Shown: piece after piece, positions 53,125 through 62,822 of the stretch
How positions within the stretch are numbered: the first letter of the stretch is position 1
Layout: each line of letters opens with the position of its first letter
Source: Corynebacterium macginleyi
GTDB lineage: Bacteria > Actinomycetota > Actinomycetes > Mycobacteriales > Mycobacteriaceae
NCBI RefSeq assembly: GCF_003688935.1
Contig: NZ_REGE01000004.1
Location: 1 to 64,000, forward strand
Direction of reading: 5' to 3'
DNA length: 64,000 nt
Notes under the pieces: generated by a model
Database searches by the model: none
The model's input: the letters and a program-made list of their open reading frames with translations, nothing else
Told to the model about the DNA's origin: nothing
Translations under genes and position numbers: made by a program

Positions 53125-54186
53125 ACACCCGTTACCGTGCTGTCCGGATTTTTAGGCAGCGGAAAGACCACGCTACTCAATCACCTGCTCGCGAACCGGG
53201 AGGGGCGCAAGTTAGCGGTCATTGTCAACGATTTTTCTGAGGTCAATATCGATGCCGCCCTCGTTGCCGGCGAAGGCCACCTCGAGCGCGGCGAGGATCG
53301 CTTCGTGGAACTGTCGAATGGCTGCATCTGCTGCACCTTGCGCGAAGACCTCATCGAGTCTGTGGGCAGGCTAGCGCGCTCCGGCCGCTTTGATCAGATT
53401 GTCATCGAATCTACCGGCATTTCCGAGCCCATGCCCGTGGCCGCCACCTTTGAGTGGGAATTTGCCGATGGCACCACGCTTGCCGATGTCGCCCCTATCG
53501 ACACCATGGTCTCCCTCGTTGATGCCTCGACCTTCTTGAACCAATTGCGCCGCGGCCGCAGCCTCGTATCCGAAAGTATCGAGGCTACGCCTCAAGATGA
53601 TCGCACTATTTCCGATCTCTTGGTGGACCAGGTCGAATTCGCCGACCTTATCCTCATCACCAAGACCGATCTCGTCGAGGCGGTCGAAGCCGAGCGCGTT
53701 ATCGCCGCCGTTCGCGCCATGAATCCGCGGGCGCGTGTAGTACCGGTCACCCACGGGGCTATCGCACCGGAGCTGGTTCTCGATGCGCATTTATTTAATA
53801 CCGCAACCGCTGCCTCCTATCATGGCTACGCCGAAGAGCTTGCGAACCCGCATACACCAGAAACCGAGGAATACGGCATCTCCTCTCTCGTCTTCCGTGC
53901 CGATCGCCCTTTTAATCGCGAGCGCCTCATCGCCGCCCTTCGGGCAAGCACGGGCCTTGTGCGATCCAAGGGGTACTGCTGGATCGATACCGACCTGCGC
54001 GTAGCTCACGCGTGGCAGCAGGCCGGGCCCAACCTGCAGATTATGCCCGCTTCTTTATGGGCCGCCAATGGCGTAACCCCCGGCACGGAGCTCGTGCTCA
54101 TTGGCGTCGACTTCGATCACGAATCCACCGGGCAAGCTTTTCAAGATGCCCTGCTTTCTGATGCCGAAGCCGCCGCCCTCGTATAA
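53119..54186 (+). CDS. CobW/COG0523-family GTPase metal chaperone
   Basis: This is a 355-residue G3E GTPase. Walker A '[20 protein letters not shown]', the metal-binding '[12 protein letters not shown]' (CxCC), '[16 protein letters not shown]' and guanine-specific '[10 protein letters not shown]' are intact; the C-terminal CobW domain covers residues about 245-350. Members deliver zinc or another metal to client proteins under limitation. Regulation by the hairpin around its start is likely. Confidence 0.9.
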   Translation: MATPVTVLSGFLGSGKTTLLNHLLANREGRKLAVIVNDFSEVNIDAALVAGEGHLERGEDRFVELSNGCICCTLREDLIESVGRLARSGRFDQIVIESTGISEPMPVAATFEWEFADGTTLADVAPIDTMVSLVDASTFLNQLRRGRSLVSESIEATPQDDRTISDLLVDQVEFADLILITKTDLVEAVEAERVIAAVRAMNPRARVVPVTHGAIAPELVLDAHLFNTATAASYHGYAEELANPHTPETEEYGISSLVFRADRPFNRERLIAALRASTGLVRSKGYCWIDTDLRVAHAWQQAGPNLQIMPASLWAANGVTPGTELVLIGVDFDHESTGQAFQDALLSDAEAAALV

Positions 54187-54353
54187 CTTCTGGATTTTTC
54201 ATGCCCAGCTAAAGTGTGAACGGTGGGTGAACAATAAGCCTCTGGCTATCCCGCCGAACGCGGCTCTGTGCAGGCGATTTGTCTGTCTTGCGGTCCGTGG
54301 GTATAGTAAACTCTCGTTGTACGGCAGTGCATACGCAATGCTTAACAGCTACC

Positions 54354-54426
54354 GCGCCCGTAGCTCAACGGATAGAGCATCTGACTACGGATCAGAAGGT
54401 TGGGGGTTCGAATCCCTCCGGGCGCA
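54354..54426 (+). tRNA. tRNA-Arg(ACG)
   Basis: GCGCCCG pairs with CGGGCGC; anticodon stem CTGAC...ATCAG holds the loop with ACG; GGTTCGAATCC T-loop is present. No CCA is encoded. An accessory stretch follows downstream. Confidence 0.95.
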
Positions 54427-54575
54427 CACTGTCATGAGTCGCGACATGTTTGACAGGTCAGTCGCGACATTGTTGACAAACCGGTATCTCAGTTGTTTTT
54501 GTTCTGGGGTGCCGGTTTTTCGTGTTTTGGGTCTAGGGGTGGGGCGCCTTTTTCCAGTAGGGCTTGTGGTAATTA

Positions 54576-54617
54576 GGGCCCGGCCCCCGGCGTGTCCATT
54601 TTCCGGGGGCCGGGTCC
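54576..54617. repeat. Palindromic repeat, copy B
   Basis: GGGCCCGGCCCCCGG and CCGGGGGCCGGGTCC form a 15-bp stem around CGTGTCCATTTT. Compared with copy A at 37637, A-T in the stem is replaced by G-C on both arms, so pairing is conserved. Confidence 0.7.
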
Positions 54618-54664
54618 GATCGTTGTAGATCTGTCTTTGAGTTGTTGGTAGATGACCTTGGGAC

Positions 54665-55939
54665 TTACTCGCATACGGGGAGTGAATTGAACTCGGATGC
54701 TTTAGGTAGTGTGCGTAGGACTGAACTCGCCGCTATCAAACAGGAGATAACCGAGCACAGAGCGCACAGTGCCATGCTTGCCTGAAAACCAATTGCGGCG
54801 AGGAATGCACCCGCGCTGGCGGAGACGATGATTGGTAGCAATCCCATCATCAGACGCGCTCCTGCCGAGCATTTTCCTATTTTTTCGGGAGGCGCTGATA
54901 ACGCAAGCAGTCCTCCGGAGTATGAGTTGCACGCAATGGAGGGAACTACGATAAAAAATGCTGCAACTGCGATAAGCGGCCAATACTGAGAAAATGCAAG
55001 AAGAAATAGATACCACATTAGTTGCCAGAACATCGTTGCTCGGATGATGTTTCTTCCTGGAAATTGCTTGATGAGGCGGTCTTGAAGAAGTCCTCCAACG
55101 ATCATTCCAAGAGTGAACATGGTGGAGGTGAGGCCGATTATCCAACCATCAACTTTGAGGTAGGCCAACCATAGGTCAATGGACACGATGAGGAAAAAGT
55201 TGGCGAAGTTGGAGAAGATATCGATGCTGAAGATTGTTCGAAGTAGCGGATATTTCCAAATCCAAGTCAAAGAATATTTGCTATCGGACCAGAACTCTCT
55301 AAATGAATACTGTTGCCCACTGTTTGACTTCCCCAGATCCATACTGAGGGTTTTCGAAGCATAGAGCGGACCCAGCCCACACAAAGTTTGTACGATGAAG
55401 GGAATAACCGAGGCTAGACCGTAGAGAAAGCCTCCTAAAGGTAGTCCAACCATCCAGATAATGTTGTCTCGAGTCTGGTTACGGCCTTGCGCTTGAACAA
55501 GCAAATTCTCGGGAATGATGAATCTCAAAATGGCGTTGGTTAGGCCTCCAAACGTGCCTGTAATCATTCCTGCAAACAGGCTAAAGAAGAACAAAAGGAT
55601 GAAAGTGAATTTGCCCAAGTAAAGCAGTAGCGAGAAGGTTGACCAGATACCAATTTGGCTCAGCCCGTAGAAGAAAAGTAACTTCTTCTTGTTAAAACGG
55701 TCGATGATCATGCCGGCTGGGATCGTCATGATCATCGAGCCTGCCGAGCTTGCGGCTCCAATCACTCCTGCCTGACTTAGGCCTCCAGTGAGGTAGTAGC
55801 TCGCAAGTGAAATGGGGATAGCAACGAGGGACGCCCCCAAGGCGCTTGCTGTATCAGCGAAGAACCACCGTAGATAGTCAGGATGGTTCTTGCGTACGGT
55901 AGTCCAAAATTTTTGATCAGAAGTCTTATAATCCTGCAT
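54665..55939 (-). CDS. MFS transporter, horizontally acquired
   Basis: This is a 424-residue MFS protein with twelve helices. 'IPAGMIIDRFNKKKLLFFYG' is motif A between helices 2 and 3; the whole resembles the macrolide/drug-efflux MFS_3 group. Codon use is clearly more A/T-rich than the neighbours, and it lies between tRNA-Arg with its palindromic repeat and a decayed stretch, so it was probably acquired. The substrate is unknown. Confidence 0.8.
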   Translation of the reverse strand: MQDYKTSDQKFWTTVRKNHPDYLRWFFADTASALGASLVAIPISLASYYLTGGLSQAGVIGAASSAGSMIMTIPAGMIIDRFNKKKLLFFYGLSQIGIWSTFSLLLYLGKFTFILLFFFSLFAGMITGTFGGLTNAILRFIIPENLLVQAQGRNQTRDNIIWMVGLPLGGFLYGLASVIPFIVQTLCGLGPLYASKTLSMDLGKSNSGQQYSFREFWSDSKYSLTWIWKYPLLRTIFSIDIFSNFANFFLIVSIDLWLAYLKVDGWIIGLTSTMFTLGMIVGGLLQDRLIKQFPGRNIIRATMFWQLMWYLFLLAFSQYWPLIAVAAFFIVVPSIACNSYSGGLLALSAPPEKIGKCSAGARLMMGLLPIIVSASAGAFLAAIGFQASMALCALCSVISCLIAASSVLRTLPKASEFNSLPVCE

Positions 55940-56914
55940 CGTGTCTCCCGATGTTTGACAACCGCGACTGAAAGCTCATGCACGCAGCATGAACCCAGCG
56001 TCGGATTTCCGAAATGGGTAATTCTTACGGGTCAACCTCTTGACCCGCCGCAGCTTGCGGTGTGTCAAATGGGATTTTATTGATGCAGTAATGTGAACAT
56101 GATGTGCTCCAGGTGCTATGCCATTGTTGGGCCCGATCCCGGAAGATGGACACGTCGGGGTTTAGCTATGCAGCTGAGGTCAGTATAGCTGAAGTTTCGG
56201 TTTCACAGACAGCAGGAGCTAGAAGTTTGCATATCGGATTGTCAAAGACCTCCCTATTACGCAAGACTTCTCGTTTGACGGCCAATGCCCTGCCAAAGTC
56301 CGATTGAACCATGATCCTGGCTAGAAAACTAGGGTCGGTATCTTGTCGAGCGTCAGCGATGAAATCGATGTGGCGGACCACAGTGGAATGAGGACATCGC
56401 CAAGCGCGGAGGCCGCTACGGCAAATATTAGGTTTCTAGCGCGTGTTTTGAGCAAGTGTTCTCTTCCGGTCGATTTAGGGGGAGGAATGAGGAGTGGCCT
56501 ACTTCGTGATCATTTATCAGAAAGTTTGAGCACTTTTCATAGGTGCCAGGAAGCGTCTTGACAGGAAACAAACTATCAAATTATAGGTATAGAAGAGTCC
56601 ATTGTCCGCTTATGGAAAACGCCAGGTAGGAGCGTGTTTAGGGGTGGATTAAAAAATCTCAACTGGTGGTGATGCGCGCTGCGGCGGGTTCTTCATCGTG
56701 TTGAATCCGGAAAAATTGGGGGTAATTCCCGTGGTTGGCGGGAAAGTGGTGTCACAGGGACGATTAAGGCCATTGAGGGCATTCATAAGGTACAGGACAC
56801 GTAAAGTTTTGGTACAGGAACCTCCCAGACTTCCGTTGTAGAAAAAGAGAGTCGTTATAAACATGGGTTGTGGTGGAGACTGCCGCGTCCCATCATCGTG
56901 AAGGAGAGTGCTAG
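55940..56914. other. Decayed accessory stretch
   Basis: No intact gene is visible. At 56129-56163 a degenerate, inverted copy of the palindromic repeat occurs (GGGCCCGATCCCGG...). A minus-strand frame at 56166-56381 ('RHIDFIADARQDTDPSFLAR') and another at 56649-56870 ('LRVLYLMNALNGLNRP') look like eroded coding pieces; the latter resembles a transposase tail only faintly. Nothing more can be supported. Confidence 0.4.
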
Positions 56915-57844
56915 GTGAGTACATCATCGCGCATCGTCGGGCTGGATTTGGCCCGTTCACTTGCCATTATTGGCATGATTATTTTGCACATGGCCTCGTT
57001 GGTATGGAGTACCAAGGTCATTTTGTCGGGCCTTCCGGCCGCCCTTTTTGCCATTGTCGCCGGAGTGACGATGATGCTCATCGCCAAGAACTATTCCGCA
57101 CAGACGCTGCTGCGCCTGATTGCCCGCGGCGCCATCATTACACTTATTGGACTGGCCCTGCTCCCCGTCGGCGGGCAGATCCAAGTGGTGCTCGTTGCTA
57201 TTGGTATCACCATGATGGTCGTCGCCTGGATACCACCGCTGAACATGTGGTGGAAGCTGGCTTTGTTCTTCATCGCCGCCATTGCCTCAACCGTGCACTA
57301 CGCGCCGTTTACTCTGCCGCAGGTCTATCCGTTGCTGGCATGGATCGCGTATTTCATCGCCGGCATGCTGCTCTTTGAGGTCTACATCCGCCCAGGTAGC
57401 TTCCGTACGACGCTGCAATGGATTGTTACCGCGGTTGCCGCGGTGATTGCCGCGGCTGGCACCTACTTGCGCTTCGAGCCGGATATGCCCAGCTGGCTGC
57501 GCTTTACTGGCCACACCGGTGTCGCGGGCGAAATCCTGCTTTCCGTTGCAGTGGCAGCAGTGGTGCTGCACCTGTGCCTGCTCATTGGTAGCGCGGTACC
57601 CAAGCTCGTCTGTCCCTTAGCCGCAATGGGCACGATGTCCCTGACCGTGTATGTCCTGCACGTGCCTTCCGCTTATTTCTGGCAAAGCCATATCTCACTA
57701 CACAACACCGCATGGGCGTGGGCATTTATTGGTCTATTCCTTGTGCTCGCCACCATCTGGCGGAAATTCCTGGGCCAAGGCCCCCTTGAAAAGGCCGTCT
57801 CCTCAGCCGTTAAACTCGCCGTTCCTGCTGGAAAGAAGGACTAA
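56915..57844 (+). CDS. DUF1624/DUF418-like membrane protein (acyltransferase superfamily)
   Basis: This is a 309-residue protein with about nine helices. The opening 'RIVGLDLARSLAIIGMIILH' is the conserved motif of the heparan-alpha-glucosaminide acetyltransferase-like/DUF418 group, with Asp/Arg near the first helix and His at its end. It ends two bases before the protease gene. It probably transfers or moves an acyl group at the membrane; the substrate is unknown. Confidence 0.75.
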   Translation: MSTSSRIVGLDLARSLAIIGMIILHMASLVWSTKVILSGLPAALFAIVAGVTMMLIAKNYSAQTLLRLIARGAIITLIGLALLPVGGQIQVVLVAIGITMMVVAWIPPLNMWWKLALFFIAAIASTVHYAPFTLPQVYPLLAWIAYFIAGMLLFEVYIRPGSFRTTLQWIVTAVAAVIAAAGTYLRFEPDMPSWLRFTGHTGVAGEILLSVAVAAVVLHLCLLIGSAVPKLVCPLAAMGTMSLTVYVLHVPSAYFWQSHISLHNTAWAWAFIGLFLVLATIWRKFLGQGPLEKAVSSAVKLAVPAGKKD

Positions 57845-57845
57845 C

Positions 57846-59051
57846 ATGTCGCGTAAATTTGCTACCGCTTTGACCACCGCCGGCATCATCGGGATGTTGG
57901 CGGCCCCCGCCAGCGCCCTTGAGCACGGCGAACCCGCCCCCGATAACGCCGAGTCCCAGACCGTCGCCGCGCTCAAGATGGGCCGCGTAGGCAACTTCGG
58001 CGATTGCACCGGCACATTGGTGGATAAGCAGTGGGTGCTTACCGCCCGCCACTGCCTGCAGTCCGTCAATAACGAAGGCACCCAGGCCCGCCTGGGAGGC
58101 AAGGTCTATGACGTGGATTCGTGGGCGCTATCCCCGCTTTCCGATGCCGGATTGCTCCACCTCACCGAGCCCGTCACCGATATTAAGCCGGCCAAGATCG
58201 CCACCGATATTCCAGATACCGGTGACCTCGGCACCCTGTACGGCTGGAGTAGTAGCTCCTCCATGGCGCGCAAGGGCCAGCTGCCGATGGCAGAGATGAA
58301 AGTCTCAGAAGTCTTGGGCGGCGGGCCCAGCGATGACGCCGCACAGAAGCCAGGCGCTGACAAGGAGGCCCCGGAAGGCTACGAGTCCGTGCCCGCTGAG
58401 GAAGCCATGCCCGGCCTCAAGATGCCGGGCGGCTCCAAGCCCGATAAAGACATGAAGGTCCCCGAGGGCTACGAGTCCGTGCCCGCCGCAGAGGCCATGC
58501 CCGGCCTCAAGATGCCGGGATCTGGTTCGGGATCGGATAAGCCCAAGGTGGTCTCGCCTGGTGCCACCAAGCCGGGTGCCGAGCAGCCGCAGATCGTTAA
58601 GCCGGACGGCAACGGTGGGGAAGTAATGCAGCCCGGCCAAGGCGGCATGGCCCCGATGATCAGCAGCCCGATCCTCGATGTCCACTCCACCGGTAATGCC
58701 GGCATGCAGGGTGGCGATTCCGGCGGACCGTTCTTTGTCAACGGAAAGCTTGCGGGCCTAGCTACCGCCGGTACCTCCAATGCCGACCCGGATCTGCCCT
58801 CCCCGAGCGCGGCAATCACTACGCTCGCCGGCACCAAGGACTGGGTAGACGGCGTGATTAGCGGCAAGGATAAGGATGCCGTTTTGACTGCGGAGACCAC
58901 GCCCACTCCGCAGGCAACGCCGCAGACTAGCGCTGACCACCCGTGGATCTACCTCACGGTAGCCGCTATTGGCCTTATCGGTGCCGCGGCAGCCGCGCGC
59001 ACCTTCGCCACCGGTGCTAACAACGGTGGCACCCGCAAGTCGCGCCGCTAA
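57846..59051 (+). CDS. Secreted, C-terminally anchored trypsin-like serine protease
   Basis: This is a 401-residue exported protease with a signal peptide (MSRKFATALTTAGI...ASA). The chymotrypsin fold shows H69 ('LTARHCLQ', with the disulfide Cys), Asp in 'SPLSDAGLLHL' and S292 ('QGGDSGGPFFV'). Between Asp and Ser it has an unusual insertion of about 100 residues with two copies of 'PEGYESVPA[E/A]EAMPGLKMPG'. The C-terminus has one helix and a basic tail, so it is membrane-tethered. The ATG 57846 follows the previous stop directly. Confidence 0.88.
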   Translation: MSRKFATALTTAGIIGMLAAPASALEHGEPAPDNAESQTVAALKMGRVGNFGDCTGTLVDKQWVLTARHCLQSVNNEGTQARLGGKVYDVDSWALSPLSDAGLLHLTEPVTDIKPAKIATDIPDTGDLGTLYGWSSSSSMARKGQLPMAEMKVSEVLGGGPSDDAAQKPGADKEAPEGYESVPAEEAMPGLKMPGGSKPDKDMKVPEGYESVPAAEAMPGLKMPGSGSGSDKPKVVSPGATKPGAEQPQIVKPDGNGGEVMQPGQGGMAPMISSPILDVHSTGNAGMQGGDSGGPFFVNGKLAGLATAGTSNADPDLPSPSAAITTLAGTKDWVDGVISGKDKDAVLTAETTPTPQATPQTSADHPWIYLTVAAIGLIGAAAAARTFATGANNGGTRKSRR

Positions 59052-60076
59052 AAAATCTCGATGCGCCCGCCCAGGGACTCAGTCTGGCGCAGCTGCGCCA
59101 CCCACTTCGGGCCGCCGGGGTGCAGGCGTAGTACCGGACGGGAGGAAATCTTGACCGGGGAGACCGATTCCTTGCGCGCGCCCGACCTGGCTTCGATGCG
59201 GGTGCGGGCGCGGTAGCCGGCATCGGCAAGCTCGGCGATGGAAGGCTCGGGGGCGGCGAGCTTCTCCCGGGCACCCCGAAGCAGCTCCAATGCCTCATCC
59301 AAGGCCTCCACCAGGGCCGGGGCATTGGTTTCGCACATCTGCCGCACGAGATTCGGGCGGGTGCCTGCCACCCGGGTCGCATCCTTAAAGGAACCGGCAG
59401 CCAAGGACTGCGCCAAAATCCCGCCATTATCGCCCACCGTGGCGAGGGTCTCGGCGAAAATGTGCGGCAGGTGAGAAATGCGGGCGACCGCCGCGTCGTG
59501 GTTGGCCACGCGGACGGGCACGGCCTCTGCATGCACCATCTGGGTCATGCGTACGACGTCCGTAAAAGTCTCAATCCATTTCCGCGGAACCTTTTCCCCG
59601 CGCGCCTCATAATCGGCGGCGTAATCATAGGTAATGCCCCACGCGGCGTGGCGGAAAAGCCCCGTCTGGGAGTGATCCCAGCCAGATTTCGAGGTGCCCG
59701 CCATGGGGTGACCACCGACGTAGCGACCCTCCATGCCACGGTCACATACCTGCTGGTGCACGGGAGTCTTCACGGAGACCACGTCCGTGATGCTGCAGCT
59801 AGGGGCGTATTCCTGGATGGCATCTAAAACGCTGCCCACCGCGGTCATGGGAACAGCTATCACAATGAGTGCCTCTTCAACCTCGGCGCGGTTCAGCACC
59901 GCCGGCAAATCATCATTAACGTCAAAGCCCTGCTTGACTGCGGTGCGGGCAGCGGAAGTGGAGTGATTATATCCAAATACGTGGTGGTTATAGCCCGCGA
60001 GATCGCGCAGCAAGGAGCCACCGATGAGACCGAGGCCGATAATGCAGATGGGGCGTTGAACATCTTGAGAACTCAC
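59048..60076 (-). CDS. tyrA: Prephenate dehydrogenase TyrA
   Basis: This is a 342-residue enzyme of tyrosine synthesis that oxidises prephenate or arogenate. NAD binding: 'ICIIGLGLIGGSLLRDLAGY'; 'GGHPMAGTSKSGWDHSQTGL' is the conserved substrate-binding segment with His. No ACT domain is recognisable. It converges with the protease gene (four-base overlap) and diverges from the tadA pair, an order known in corynebacteria and mycobacteria. Confidence 0.93.
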   Translation of the reverse strand: MSSQDVQRPICIIGLGLIGGSLLRDLAGYNHHVFGYNHSTSAARTAVKQGFDVNDDLPAVLNRAEVEEALIVIAVPMTAVGSVLDAIQEYAPSCSITDVVSVKTPVHQQVCDRGMEGRYVGGHPMAGTSKSGWDHSQTGLFRHAAWGITYDYAADYEARGEKVPRKWIETFTDVVRMTQMVHAEAVPVRVANHDAAVARISHLPHIFAETLATVGDNGGILAQSLAAGSFKDATRVAGTRPNLVRQMCETNAPALVEALDEALELLRGAREKLAAPEPSIAELADAGYRARTRIEARSGARKESVSPVKISSRPVLRLHPGGPKWVAQLRQTESLGGRIEIF

Positions 60077-60115
60077 GGTGACAATTGTGGCACAACACGA
60101 CTAATCTCACGAGGT

Positions 60116-60595
60116 ATGAGCAACGAAAATTACTCTTTCGCGGTCACCGTCGCCCGCAGCGAGGGACAATGGGTGGTGCGCAGCTTTGCTGATGACTTTA
60201 AAGACCCGCAAACCTCCATCACCGCAGTGCGCTCCCTGCGCTCCGAGGGCGCAGCTTTTGCCCTTCTCTGTGTCGAGGATGCCTACTTCATTGTGGTGCG
60301 GCCCGTGCCAGGCGGGGTGAAAATGCTAATTTCGGACGCCACCTATGGCGTAGACGATGATTTTGCTGCGGATTTCATGGAGCTCAATGACCACGAGATT
60401 CCGGATGTGGACCCGGAAGAGGCCGAACCCTACGGTGAAGGCGACTTCGATATTTTAGCTGACCTTGGGCTATCCGAGGAACAGGTGAGCTACATCATCG
60501 ATGATGAGGACGATTGGCCCTCCGATATGCTTCTTCGCATCGCCGGCGACCTGGGCTTTGGGGATGAGCTAGAAGACGTCATTGATAACGCCTGA
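60116..60595 (+). CDS. tRNA adenosine deaminase-associated protein
   Basis: This is a 159-residue acidic protein of the family always found before tadA in Actinobacteria (Rv3753c-like). 'EGQWVVRSFADDFKDPQTSI' and 'AADFMELNDHEIPDVDPEEA' are typical. It overlaps tadA by 14 bases. The role is unknown; a partner of TadA is suggested by the conserved pairing. Confidence 0.85.
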   Translation: MSNENYSFAVTVARSEGQWVVRSFADDFKDPQTSITAVRSLRSEGAAFALLCVEDAYFIVVRPVPGGVKMLISDATYGVDDDFAADFMELNDHEIPDVDPEEAEPYGEGDFDILADLGLSEEQVSYIIDDEDDWPSDMLLRIAGDLGFGDELEDVIDNA

Positions 60596-61058
60596 GCCCC
60601 TGCAGCGCGCGCAGGAACGCATGCAGCGTGCCCTCGCTATGGCGCGCCAGACTCCCGCCGGTGACGTACCGGTGGGGGCGGTGCTTTATGATGCCGCCGG
60701 CCGCGAGCTCGCCACCGGTGTCAACCGCCGCGAGCAATTGCGCGATCCCACCGCCCACGCCGAGGTCGAGGCGATCCGCCAGGCAGTGCGCATCCACGGC
60801 GATGGCTGGCGCCTATCCGGCTGCGAGCTCGTGGTCACCCTGGAGCCTTGCGCCATGTGTGCCGGTGCCCTGCAATCCGCCCGGGTGAGCTCGCTGGTAT
60901 TCGGCGCCTATGAACCCAAAACGGGTGCGTGCGGCTCGCTTATCGATGTCCTGCGTGCCCCCACCGCGCCCTTTAGCCCACAGGTGCGTGGTGGCGTCCT
61001 CGAAAAGGACTGCGTGGCGCTGCTAGAAAAATTCTTCACCACTTTGCGTGAAAAATGA
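60582..61058 (+). CDS. tadA: tRNA-specific adenosine deaminase TadA
   Basis: This is a 158-residue deaminase that makes inosine at the wobble position of tRNA-Arg(ACG), which is itself encoded at 54354. Zinc and catalytic residues: 'PTAHAEVEAIRQAV' (H-A-E) and 'LEPCAMCAGALQSARV' (P-C-x2-C). It starts with TTG 60582 inside the preceding gene. Confidence 0.95.
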   Translation: MITPEPLQRAQERMQRALAMARQTPAGDVPVGAVLYDAAGRELATGVNRREQLRDPTAHAEVEAIRQAVRIHGDGWRLSGCELVVTLEPCAMCAGALQSARVSSLVFGAYEPKTGACGSLIDVLRAPTAPFSPQVRGGVLEKDCVALLEKFFTTLREK

Positions 61059-61105
61059 GTATAGTGGGTGTCACACTGTAAGCGACTCATTTAAGGAGAG
61101 AGAAA

Positions 61106-61306
61106 ATGGGCGATTTGGAAAACAAGAAGGACGAACTCGCAGGTAAGGCAAAGGAAGCTGTCGGCGAGGCAACCGGTAACGAAGACGTAGCCAACGAAGG
61201 CAAGGCCGACCAGGTTGCTTCCGAGGCTAAAGACAAGCTGTCTGATGTTGCTGACACCATCAAGGACAAGGCCAACGACATCATCGGTGGCCTGAAGAAG
61301 GACTAA
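61106..61306 (+). CDS. CsbD-family stress protein
   Basis: This is a 66-residue, highly charged Lys/Glu/Ala-rich protein ('LENKKDELAGKAKEAVGEAT'), typical of the CsbD family induced by stress through alternative sigma factors. A strong AAGGAG site precedes it. Function is unknown. Confidence 0.88.
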   Translation: MGDLENKKDELAGKAKEAVGEATGNEDVANEGKADQVASEAKDKLSDVADTIKDKANDIIGGLKKD

Positions 61307-61399
61307 TTTTCTAGTCCCTCCATAGCAAGATCGCTGCGTCGGCTTAGCGCCGGCGCGGCGATTTTGTTGCGTTGGGGGTCCTCCCGTAGTCTGGAACGC

Positions 61400-61487
61400 G
61401 GTGGCGTGTCCGAGCGGCCGAAGGTGATCGCCTCGAAAGCGATTGTTGGGTAACCCCCAACCGCGGGTTCAAATCCCGCCGCCACCG
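61400..61487 (+). tRNA. tRNA-Ser(CGA)
   Basis: GGTGGCG pairs with CGCCACC; anticodon loop CTCGAAA gives CGA; long variable arm (TTGTTGGGTAACCCCCAA) and GGTTCAAATCC T-loop are present. Confidence 0.95.
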
Positions 61488-61491
61488 CGTA

Positions 61492-61528
61492 AGGCCCCGA
61501 ACTGTTAATGCAGTTCGGGGCCTATTTT
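61492..61528 (+). terminator. Terminator of tRNA-Ser(CGA)
   Basis: AGGCCCCGAACTG, loop TTAATG, CAGTTCGGGGCCT gives a perfect 13-bp stem followed by ATTTT. Confidence 0.9.
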
Positions 61529-62083
61529 AATTGTGCTCCTTAACTCCCCTTAACCCTACATAGCCTGCAACGCCCACCATCAATCCACTCTTTTCACATA
61601 CCCCGCACGGTGGTCCTGCAGGTGAGGACTTCCATTTGGGCTTCGACGTGGATTTTGCTACGAAGCCTATTACGTGAAGGCCAGCTTTTCAGGGGGAATT
61701 GTAGCTTGAAGTCCAGCCTCAGCTGGGTGGTGCCGGCTTAAACCTCTCAATGGTTCCCCTCGTTGCGGATGCAACGAGAAGGAGGAACCGCGGGGTGCGG
61801 AAAATCCTTAGAACAACCCTGCTTCGCAGCCGCCAGTGGCCTCGCAGACCCCGCCGCCGCACAAGAAACCAGGGACTTCCAGATGCCCAGAGACTGCATA
61901 GACCAGTGAACCAAAAGGGAGGAAACCGGAAATCGCGGAGTCAAAGAAGAACGCTTCCTTCGGTTATAGCTTCGCCCCAGTGTGGAACTCCATCTTGGGT
62001 GTGGTAGCCATCGGCGGCATGTTCGCCATCCTTGGGCAAGGAGTTAGTACTTTTGGTTGATTTCTTCCCAGAGCCCTTGCCCA
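61529..62083. other. Gene-poor decayed stretch before hmuO
   Basis: No complete gene is seen. A frame ending at 62060 codes 'SFAPVWNSILGVVAIGGMFA' and 'ILGQGVSTFG', a one-helix membrane tail without a start codon, so probably the end of a lost gene. The remainder has no coding signal I can identify. Confidence 0.45.
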
Positions 62084-62138
62084 TAAGGGTTGCCTAACCT
62101 TAAGTTTGTAGTTAGAAAATTAGGTAAGTGTTACTTTG
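62084..62138 (+). promoter_or_regulatory. Two DtxR/IdeR-like iron boxes upstream of hmuO
   Basis: TAAGGGTTGCCTAACCTTA (62084-62102) has matching TAAGG/CCTTA arms, and TTAGGTAAGTGTTACTTTG (62120-62138) keeps the left half of the 19-bp DtxR consensus. Both lie within 65 bases of the hmuO start. Repression by iron-loaded DtxR is therefore likely. The gene itself has GGAGG six bases before its GTG. Confidence 0.7.
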
Positions 62139-62148
62139 GAGGAAGTCA

Positions 62149-62790
62149 GTGACTGTCACGCTCAAGAACCCATTATCCGTCGCACTGCGCGAGGAAACCG
62201 CCCACGCCCATGAGAACGCGGAGGGATCGGTATTTATGCAGCGCCTCATGTCAGGCCAGCTGAGCACGGAGGCCGCCGCTGATCTGAGTGGCCAACTGTG
62301 GTTTGTTTATGATTCCTTGGAGCGTGCTGTTCGCAGCGTGGCGCATACTCCGATTGCAAGCGCGGTGGCCGATCCTCGGCTGGAGCGACGCTTTGCTATT
62401 GAGGCGGATCTGGCGGCGCTTGTCGGTGGCGACTGGCGCGAAAAGATCCGGATTCTACCGGCCACGGCGTCCTATGTTGCGCGCCTGGAGGAGGTTTGCG
62501 GCCGCGCGGTAGAGGTGGTGGCTCATCACTATGTTCGGTATCTCGGAGATATCTCCGGCGGGCAGGTAATCGCCGCGCGCCTCGGCGCTCTTTATTACAT
62601 CGAACCGGATGCACTGAACTTTTATGACTTTAGTGCCATCGGCAAGATTCCGCCGTATCGCAGGGGTTATCGTGAACGCCTGGACAGCCTCTTGCTGACC
62701 GCGGAAGAGCGCGAGGTTTTACTCTCGGAGGCGCAGCGCGCATTTGCTTTTAACTTGGGAATCTTTGCAGAGCTTGAGAAGCGCCACTGA
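62149..62790 (+). CDS. hmuO: Heme oxygenase HmuO
   Basis: This is a 213-residue enzyme that opens heme to biliverdin, CO and iron for iron supply. The proximal histidine is H21 in 'REETAHAHENAE'; the distal-helix glycines are in 'YLGDISGGQVIAARLGALYY'. Length and motifs match the corynebacterial enzyme. The start is GTG 62149 with GGAGG upstream. It is preceded by DtxR-like boxes and followed by a decayed heme-binding gene. Confidence 0.95.
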   Translation: MTVTLKNPLSVALREETAHAHENAEGSVFMQRLMSGQLSTEAAADLSGQLWFVYDSLERAVRSVAHTPIASAVADPRLERRFAIEADLAALVGGDWREKIRILPATASYVARLEEVCGRAVEVVAHHYVRYLGDISGGQVIAARLGALYYIEPDALNFYDFSAIGKIPPYRRGYRERLDSLLLTAEEREVLLSEAQRAFAFNLGIFAELEKRH

Positions 62791-62822
62791 TGTACCTGTT
62801 TTAGTTTTTCACCGAAGGCACA

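Noticed and set aside
58350..58530. Repeated units considered as a CRISPR or tandem-repeat array
   Set aside because: They are two in-frame protein repeats inside the protease gene, without spacers or cas genes. No CRISPR array is seen anywhere in the window.
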